From the NCBI RefSeq assembly GCF_000503215.1, contig NZ_AYTD01000015.1, positions 45,622 through 109,621 of the forward strand: a stretch of 64,000 nt of DNA, in the 5' to 3' direction. Source of the DNA: Pseudomonas canadensis (lineage in GTDB: Bacteria; Pseudomonadota; Gammaproteobacteria; Pseudomonadales; Pseudomonadaceae). The translations under genes were made by a program, and so were the position numbers. Positions 59,401 through 64,000 of this stretch are shown here, piece after piece; within the stretch, counting starts at the first letter, position 1; each line of letters starts with the position of its first letter. The notes under the pieces are model-generated. The model did no database searches. It was not told where the DNA came from and saw only the letters and a list, made by a program, of their open reading frames with translations.

Positions 59401-60159
59401 GGCGGCTACGGCTTGCAGGCAGATGTCGCGCAGCTCGGCGGCCCATTGTTGCCAAGGCATCTTGAGGGTTGTCAGCGCTTGTCGACGCTCGTGCAGGCAG
59501 GCCGTGATCAGTTCTGCGGGCTCGCGGGTTTCATCCGTCGGCCGTTCGCTGCCGAACAAAGCGCGCACTCGCGGCATCAACGCGGCGGGGCCACTCCAGT
59601 TGTTGCGCACCCAATTGAGCGCATCGTCGTGCATCGGGTAGCAGAACAGTCGCCAGTAATCGCGCAATACTTCGCCGAGCAAGTCGCTGTGATCGGTTTC
59701 CAGGGTCTGGGTGAACAGGCTGCCACTGTCGAAGGCATGTTCGCGCAGCATGCGCTGGCACCAACTGTGGATGGTCGAGACGGCTGCTTCATCCATCCAT
59801 TGGGCGGCAATGTCCAGGCGATTGGCGCAGGCGGGCCATTGTTCGGCTAGGTAATCGGCGCGCAGATCGGCGATCAGGGCGTCTGGCTGTTCAATCTCTT
59901 CACGAAAAAACCGCGCGGCTTCGGCCAGGCGAATGCGGATGCGTTCGCGCAGTTCTTTGGTGGCGGCATCGGTGAAAGTCACTACCAGGATTTGCGGTGG
60001 CAGCAGTTCGCGGCCAAAGCCTGATTCATCGCCTCCATGGCCGAGGACCAGGCGCAGGTAGAGGGCGGAGATGGTGAAGGTCTTGCCGGTGCCAGCGCTG
60101 GCTTCAATCAGCTGGCTGCCTTTGAGCGGGAAGGCCAGGGCCAAGGGTTTGCTGGTCAT
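56485..60159 (-). CDS. recB: Exodeoxyribonuclease V beta subunit
   Basis: 1224 residues. A UvrD-type 3'-5' helicase has Walker A ASAGTGKT (20-27), LIDEFQDTDP and VTIHKSKGLEYDLVFLPF, and a C-terminal nuclease domain has GFIDLTFEHDGRYYVADYKS with its metal-binding Asp and Lys. RecB unwinds and cuts DNA in double-strand break repair. Start MTSKPL overlaps the recC stop by four bases. Confidence 0.95.
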   Translation of the reverse strand: MTSKPLALAFPLKGSQLIEASAGTGKTFTISALYLRLVLGHGGDESGFGRELLPPQILVVTFTDAATKELRERIRIRLAEAARFFREEIEQPDALIADLRADYLAEQWPACANRLDIAAQWMDEAAVSTIHSWCQRMLREHAFDSGSLFTQTLETDHSDLLGEVLRDYWRLFCYPMHDDALNWVRNNWSGPAALMPRVRALFGSERPTDETREPAELITACLHERRQALTTLKMPWQQWAAELRDICLQAVAAKAVDGRKMQARYFEPWFEKISAWAADETLEQLDIGTGFTRLTPDGMAEAWKGEPPQHPGIDAMAGLKAALDALPTPDAAVLQHAAGWVGKRFEEEKRRRAEMGFDDMLIRLNAALHADGGERLASVIREQFPVALIDEFQDTDPVQYAIFDSIYRIEENHLDSGLFLIGDPKQAIYAFRGADIYTYLRARQSTTGRHHTLGTNFRSSHAMVDAVNHVFQRAETGRGAFLFREPNGENPVPFHSVLSQGRKEQLQVNGQTLPALNLWHLPTDQPVSNVLYRQQLAAACATHIVELLNGGQQGSAGFLQPDGSFNGVRPSDIAILVRDGKEAQAVRAELAGRGVRSVYLSDKDSVFAAQEAHDLLAWLKACAEPDVERPLRAALACVTLNLSLPELERLNQDELAWESRVMQFRGYRAIWRTQGVLPMLRRLLHDFKLPQTLIARSDGERVLTNLLHLSELLQQAASELDGEQALIRHLAEHLALSGQAGEEQILRLESDEQLVKVVTIHKSKGLEYDLVFLPFICSAKPVDGSRLPLHYHDENGKSQVSLRPTPELIVQADNERLAEDLRLFYVALTRAKHACWLGIADLKRGNSNSSVLHLSALGYLLGAGASLGESAGLARWLLDLQEGCTAINYVQVPEAQDILFHPPRNEATLRAPLLPKRKAAENWWIASYSALRIGDSMSAATLEAPESPQAQKLFDDERLDPDAPREVAASGGDIHRFPRGPNPGTFLHGLLEWAGEEGFSVTPEAIEKAVGARCNRRNWEGWIITLSSWLGHLLQTPLPVDNGHVSLSALQQYQIEMEFWFASHKVDVLALDKLVCQYTHNGVSRVAAEPVLLNGMFKGFIDLTFEHDGRYYVADYKSNWLGPDDSAYTLDAMEQSILDHRYDLQYVLYLLALHRQLKARLPDYDYDRHVGGALYIFLRGTQSASQGAYFTRPPRELIEGLDLLFQGKPIPPKVEPAWEQGVLL

Positions 60160-63100
60160 GCGCCGGCCTCCTCGCCAGTGAGTGATCGCCATGGGGCGTT
60201 GAGCAGCGGGCGATACAGGGTTTCGCACCAACCTTCGAATTCTTCGCTGGCAATCAGCGTGGCGTAGTCGGGGAATTGCCGGGTAAGCGCCGGGGTTTCG
60301 CGGCGCTCACCATCGGTGGTCAGGCCATCGCCTTCGTAAGCTTTGCTGGCGGCCGCCTGGGCCTTGGCAGGATCGGTTTGGCTAAGCCAAGCGAAAGCGG
60401 TTTTGACGGCGACGGGCAGCGGCTGGCTCATCCCGGTATGCCAGGCCAGCAATAGGTTACCGAGTAGTTCCTGGGCATTGGTTTTATCCAGCGGCGGCAG
60501 CAACAGGGTGTCATCGCTGGCCACCAAGCCGGTGCTCAATGGCAGACCGCAGGCGCAGGCAACCACATGATTGACCCAGGGGCGAATCAGGCGATGCCAC
60601 TTGCGGGTCTTGATCGAGCCTATGCTGTTAGGGATGGTGGTGACGCTGAGCAACCCGCCATCGCTGCGTCGATGCAGACCACTGATCCAGCCTTCCAACT
60701 GAACGCCATTATGCTCAAAAATGACCGGTTCGGCACCGGTGTGCGGGGTGGGCCAGAGGGCGAGTAATTGCTGATAGCGTCGCAACAGATCGGGTAACGG
60801 TTCGATCAGTTCGTTGCGTAGGCATTCGCCGAAACCGACCATCGGCAACAGGCCACTCCCCTGCAGGCGCAGGGCCTGGGCGTTCAGTGCCTGGTCGAGA
60901 TGATCAGGCTGGGTGAGTGCGGCGCTCAGTAGGCTGTCGCTCAGGCTGTAGCGTTGCAGGGCATCGAGGACGAAGGGTTCTTCGTCGGCCAGTGGCACTT
61001 CGGCGGCTTCGAAGAACACTTTCAGGCGTTGGCTGAAGAAATGTTTGACCGGGTTGCGCAGGAAGTCTTGAAGCTGACCGAGGCTCAGGGGTTCGTCCTG
61101 TTGATGCGAGCTGAGTTCCTCTTCTTTTTGCATGGCATCCGGCGTTTCGTGCAGTAATTGCCACTCACGGGCGTAGCTGAACAGCGCGTCGCCCTCATGG
61201 AAGTAGCGGGCGCTGAAAGGTTGCAGTGGGTGCTCTTGCGTCATGGCTTCGATAAGCGATGCGTCGCTGTTGGCGTGGTGCCAGCCGCTGGCGAGATGGT
61301 CGCGTAGTTGGCCTATCAATACCGAGGCCGGGCGGTCGCTGTTGTCGCGGATGCTACGACCTACCCAACTGATGTACAACTGGTCGCGGGCTGAAAGCAG
61401 CGCTTCGAGCAGCAGGTAGCGGTCGTCCTCGCGGCGCGAACGGTCGCCGGGGCGGTAGTCGCTGCCCATCAAGTCGAAGTCCAGCGGGGGTTGCGCGCGC
61501 GGGTAATCGCCATCGTTCATGCCGAGCAGGCAAACGAGCTTGAATGGGATCGCTCGCATAGGCATCAAAGTACAGAAATTGACAGCCCCGGCGAGGAAAC
61601 GTTGGGACAGGCGACCTTGATCCAGACCCGCGAGCCAGGCTTCGCGGACTACGGTGAGAGGTAACTCGTCCTGCAGTCCTACAGATTCGCAGGTTTCCAG
61701 CCAGGTTTCCCTGAGTTGTTCGAGTTGGCCCAGCAGGTAGTCATCGTGTTCGCTGCTGGGTAGGAAGAACAGTTGCATCAGGCGTTGCAGACGACCGCCC
61801 CACTCCGTCGGAGAAGCCGGTAGCGACAATGCTTGATGCGCGTCGCTAAGTGCGTCGAGCAAAGCGACCAGAGGACCAATGAGCGCCGCGTCGAGGCCAC
61901 CGATTTCATCGTAGGGCTCGATACCCTCACACGCTGCGCCGGTGCCTACGGCGTAACCGAGCAACATGCGCCGCAGGCCGAAACGCCAGCTGTTTTGTTC
62001 CAACTCCTTTGGCAGGCCCAGGCCGGCACGTTGTTCGGCGTTGAGCCCCCAGCGGATGCCGGCACCTTCTATCCAGCGATGCAGCGTAGGCAGGTCGCGC
62101 TCCTTGATGGCGAAGCGTTCGCGCAGGGCCGGAACGTCGAGCAGGTCGAGGATCTCGCTGACGGGGAAGCGGCTGTCGGGCAGTTTCAGCAGGTGTTCGA
62201 CGGCGATAAGCAGCGGGTCGCGGCCGCGTTGGCCTTGGTCGGTCAGGGTGAACGGGATGAAGCGTGGGTCATTGCGTTCGAGTTGGCCAAACACGGCGCG
62301 AATGTGCGGCGCGTAGCTGTCGACATCCGGAACCATGACGATGACATCTCGCGGACGCAGCGAGGGGTCGGCACTGAAGCGTTGGAGCAGCTGGTCGTGG
62401 AGGATTTCCACTTCGCGCTGGGCGCTGTGGGCAATGTGGAAGCGGATTGAGGTATCGTGATCCAGATCAACGGCAGGCCATAGCTCGCGGGTTTCGTTGA
62501 GTGGACGCAGTTCCAGGATGTCGTCCTGGAGCTGATTGAGCAGTGTGGTGGGCTCACTGTCGCTGAACAGGTCAATGCGACCATCGCGGAATGCAGCGCG
62601 ATAACTGTTGGGGTCGTCGTAGCTGTCCAGCAGGCTGATGTAGTCACGGCCTTGCTTGCCCCAGGCGGCCAGTAGCGGGTGGGCGTGCTGGTGCAGGGTT
62701 TGTGGGTCGATGGTGATCGGCATGCCGGCTTTACGCGCTTGGCGTTTATATTCGTTACGCAGCAGGTCTTTGTCGGCGACGATGTCAGACCAATGGTGAC
62801 GGCAGGGGTTGTGCACGCAGAGCAGGACTTGGCTGAATCGCGCGAGGCCGGCGAGGGCCTCAAGGGCCTGGGCGGGCAACGAGGAGATGCCAAAAACTAT
62901 GACTCGGGATGGCAGGCCCTCGGGTGCTGTTTCCATTGTATTGATGCGCTCGATAAAGCGTTGGTGAACGCCGGCGCGGCTTTCGGCCATGCCTTCTTCA
63001 CCGACATCCAGCAACAGTGCGCGCCATAGTTCGGCTTGCCAGCAGTTGGCTGGGTTGAGCGGTTTTGATTCGCCTCGACCGTTGCGCAGTTGGTGGCGGC

Positions 63101-63608
63101 CGGCAGCCCAGTCTTCGAGCCAATCGGCGCGGTAGACCTGATATTGGTCGAACAGGTCAGCCAGGCGCTCGGCGAGTTGGTAGCGTTTGCGCAAATCGGT
63201 GTCGTGGGTGAGAAAACGCTGCAGCGGTTCGAAGTGCGGCTGATCGATAAGCTCCGGGAGCAGTCGCATAAGGCGCCAGGTCAGCGGGGCTTTGTCGAGC
63301 AGGGACTTGGGCGGAATTTCATCTTTGCCCAAGACCATACGATAGAGCTGCCACATGAAGCTGCCAGGCAGTTGAACATCGATTGCTGCGGCTATTCCGC
63401 AGCCGCCCATGTCGTCTTCTTCCGGATCTTCAGCCAGGGCCAGCTTGAGCCATTGGGCGATGCCGTTGCTTTGTACCAGGGCAATTTCGTTTTCCAGGGG
63501 CGCCAGGGGATAGCGGCGCATCCAACTGACCACCAGGCTGCGCAGTTCGTCCAAGCGGTTGCCGTGAACCACCATGAATCCAGGGCTGAGGGACGTCGCA
63601 TCCGGCAT
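60156..63608 (-). CDS. recC: Exodeoxyribonuclease V gamma subunit
   Basis: 1150 residues, full length for RecC. GFMVVHGNRLDELRSLV at the start, LVQSNGIAQWLKLALAE, DVQLPGSFMWQLYR and the inactive nuclease-like C-terminal domain match the family. RecC recognises Chi and splits the strands. AAGGAAG precedes the ATG. It is the first gene of the operon, close to the end of an rRNA operon in the same direction. Confidence 0.95.
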   Translation of the reverse strand: MPDATSLSPGFMVVHGNRLDELRSLVVSWMRRYPLAPLENEIALVQSNGIAQWLKLALAEDPEEDDMGGCGIAAAIDVQLPGSFMWQLYRMVLGKDEIPPKSLLDKAPLTWRLMRLLPELIDQPHFEPLQRFLTHDTDLRKRYQLAERLADLFDQYQVYRADWLEDWAAGRHQLRNGRGESKPLNPANCWQAELWRALLLDVGEEGMAESRAGVHQRFIERINTMETAPEGLPSRVIVFGISSLPAQALEALAGLARFSQVLLCVHNPCRHHWSDIVADKDLLRNEYKRQARKAGMPITIDPQTLHQHAHPLLAAWGKQGRDYISLLDSYDDPNSYRAAFRDGRIDLFSDSEPTTLLNQLQDDILELRPLNETRELWPAVDLDHDTSIRFHIAHSAQREVEILHDQLLQRFSADPSLRPRDVIVMVPDVDSYAPHIRAVFGQLERNDPRFIPFTLTDQGQRGRDPLLIAVEHLLKLPDSRFPVSEILDLLDVPALRERFAIKERDLPTLHRWIEGAGIRWGLNAEQRAGLGLPKELEQNSWRFGLRRMLLGYAVGTGAACEGIEPYDEIGGLDAALIGPLVALLDALSDAHQALSLPASPTEWGGRLQRLMQLFFLPSSEHDDYLLGQLEQLRETWLETCESVGLQDELPLTVVREAWLAGLDQGRLSQRFLAGAVNFCTLMPMRAIPFKLVCLLGMNDGDYPRAQPPLDFDLMGSDYRPGDRSRREDDRYLLLEALLSARDQLYISWVGRSIRDNSDRPASVLIGQLRDHLASGWHHANSDASLIEAMTQEHPLQPFSARYFHEGDALFSYAREWQLLHETPDAMQKEEELSSHQQDEPLSLGQLQDFLRNPVKHFFSQRLKVFFEAAEVPLADEEPFVLDALQRYSLSDSLLSAALTQPDHLDQALNAQALRLQGSGLLPMVGFGECLRNELIEPLPDLLRRYQQLLALWPTPHTGAEPVIFEHNGVQLEGWISGLHRRSDGGLLSVTTIPNSIGSIKTRKWHRLIRPWVNHVVACACGLPLSTGLVASDDTLLLPPLDKTNAQELLGNLLLAWHTGMSQPLPVAVKTAFAWLSQTDPAKAQAAASKAYEGDGLTTDGERRETPALTRQFPDYATLIASEEFEGWCETLYRPLLNAPWRSLTGEEAGA

Positions 63609-63704
63609 AACGGCTTCCTTGGGAAAAGCAAAAATCGAGGGTGCGACTTTAGCACTGTGGGCAGTTGTTGGAGGAATTGGGATGTTAGCTGTCTTTTCGA
63701 CCGC

Positions 63705-63742
63705 CCAAAACAAAACCCCATCTGCTTTCGCAAATGGGGTTT
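63705..63742 (-). terminator. rRNA operon terminator
   Basis: On the minus strand AAACCCCAT and ATGGGGTTTT pair, extended by TTGC/GCAG around GAAA, and TTTGTTTT follows. It lies about 10 bases after the 5S gene and is a strong intrinsic terminator. Confidence 0.9.
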
Positions 63743-63752
63743 CGGAATTTAA

Positions 63753-63868
63753 TCTTGACGATGACCTACTCTCACATGGGGAAACCCCACACTACCATCG
63801 GCGATGCATCGTTTCACTGCTGAGTTCGGGATGGGATCAGGTGGTTCCAATGCTCTATGGTCGTCAAG
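63753..63868 (-). rRNA. rrf: 5S ribosomal RNA
   Basis: On the minus strand the sequence begins CTTGACGACCATAGAGC and contains CCACCTGATCCCATCCCGAA, GTAGTGTGGGGTTTCCCCAT and ends GAGTAGGTCATCGTCAAG; this is Pseudomonas 5S rRNA. The 5' and 3' ends (GACGA with its complement TCGTC) pair to form helix I. Ends may be off by a few bases. Confidence 0.95.
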
Positions 63869-64000
63869 AAATTCGGGTACTGAATCGTGGCTTATGCCTC
63901 GCTTCAGCAAATTGGGTATGTGACAGCTTTCGGTGTTTTGTGAGCGTCGAACTTTCGGTTCATTTTCGTCTTCACACACCGCAATCTGATGCTCGTTAGA
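63869..64000 (-). other. 23S-5S spacer of the rRNA operon
   Basis: The last 130 bases hold no gene and no 23S sequence that I can recognise. The sequence upstream of 5S (minus strand: CAATTTGCTGAAGCGAGGC) looks like the Pseudomonas 23S-5S internal spacer. The 23S gene should lie just beyond the right edge. Confidence 0.7.

Noticed and set aside
63869..64000. The 3' end of 23S rRNA
   Set aside because: I could not recognise any conserved 23S 3' sequence; the stretch looks like the 23S-5S spacer.

Overview
The window is chromosomal DNA of a fluorescent Pseudomonas, most likely of the P. fluorescens group. The evidence is the GC-rich coding style, the gene order proB-obgE-rpmA-rplU/ispB followed by a small iron-regulated gene and fklB, trxB next to cysZ, a yfiR-yfiN-yfiB (tpb) operon, recC-recB-recD beside a 5S rRNA gene, and many REP-type palindromes (TGTGGGAGCGGGCTTGCTCGCGA-like and TGTAGGAGCCGGCTTGCCGGCGA-like). 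No transposase, phage gene, tRNA or CRISPR array was seen; coding density is high and most genes look intact.

Region by region. 0-2.5 kb: lrgA-lrgB with a divergent LysR regulator, then a MioC-like flavodoxin. 2.6-7.9 kb: a short LOV blue-light receptor, a PilZ-like orphan, a LitR-like MerR regulator without the cobalamin signature, a monooxygenase-fold membrane protein, and the operon folM-folE-folX-DUF1244-hopJ (pterin reduction, GTP cyclohydrolase, epimerase). By analogy with the LOV/class II LitR system of P. putida this looks like a light-responsive island. 8-21.9 kb: housekeeping genes (trxB, cysZ, a GT4 glycosyltransferase, an old yellow enzyme, gpx, creA, proB, obgE, rpmA, rplU, ispB, a PhnA-type zinc ribbon, a Fur-boxed small gene, fklB, an HBM chemoreceptor). 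22.0-22.6 kb: a 640-base stretch without a conventional gene, holding two minus-strand micro-ORFs with good ribosome binding sites behind a repeated motif; the first sits in a structured leader whose hairpin covers the ribosome binding site and ends at an intrinsic terminator.

22.6-32.4 kb: a VOC protein, a gntP-rpiR-N-acyl-D-amino-acid deacylase operon, an LprI-like protein, a SulP transporter, an SDR, a LysR regulator, mdaB and a TauE/SafE permease. 32.5-47.7 kb: an almost complete tryptophan degradation locus. It has two amino acid permeases (one AroP-like), kynA-kynB, kynU with divergent kynR, antABC with antR, and catBCA with divergent catR. Together these convert tryptophan through kynurenine, anthranilate and catechol to the muconolactone/enol-lactone level; the later pca steps are not in the window. 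A shared motif upstream of kynU and kynB, an ATAC-N7-GTAT site upstream of catB/catR and 22-bp-phased direct repeats upstream of antA are candidate operators for the three regulators.

47.9-64 kb: a cupin, the valine-catabolic mmsA-mmsB pair with a divergent LysR regulator, the yfiR-yfiN-yfiB c-di-GMP signalling operon, the recC-recB-recD operon, and the 5S rRNA end of an rRNA operon entering from beyond the right edge.
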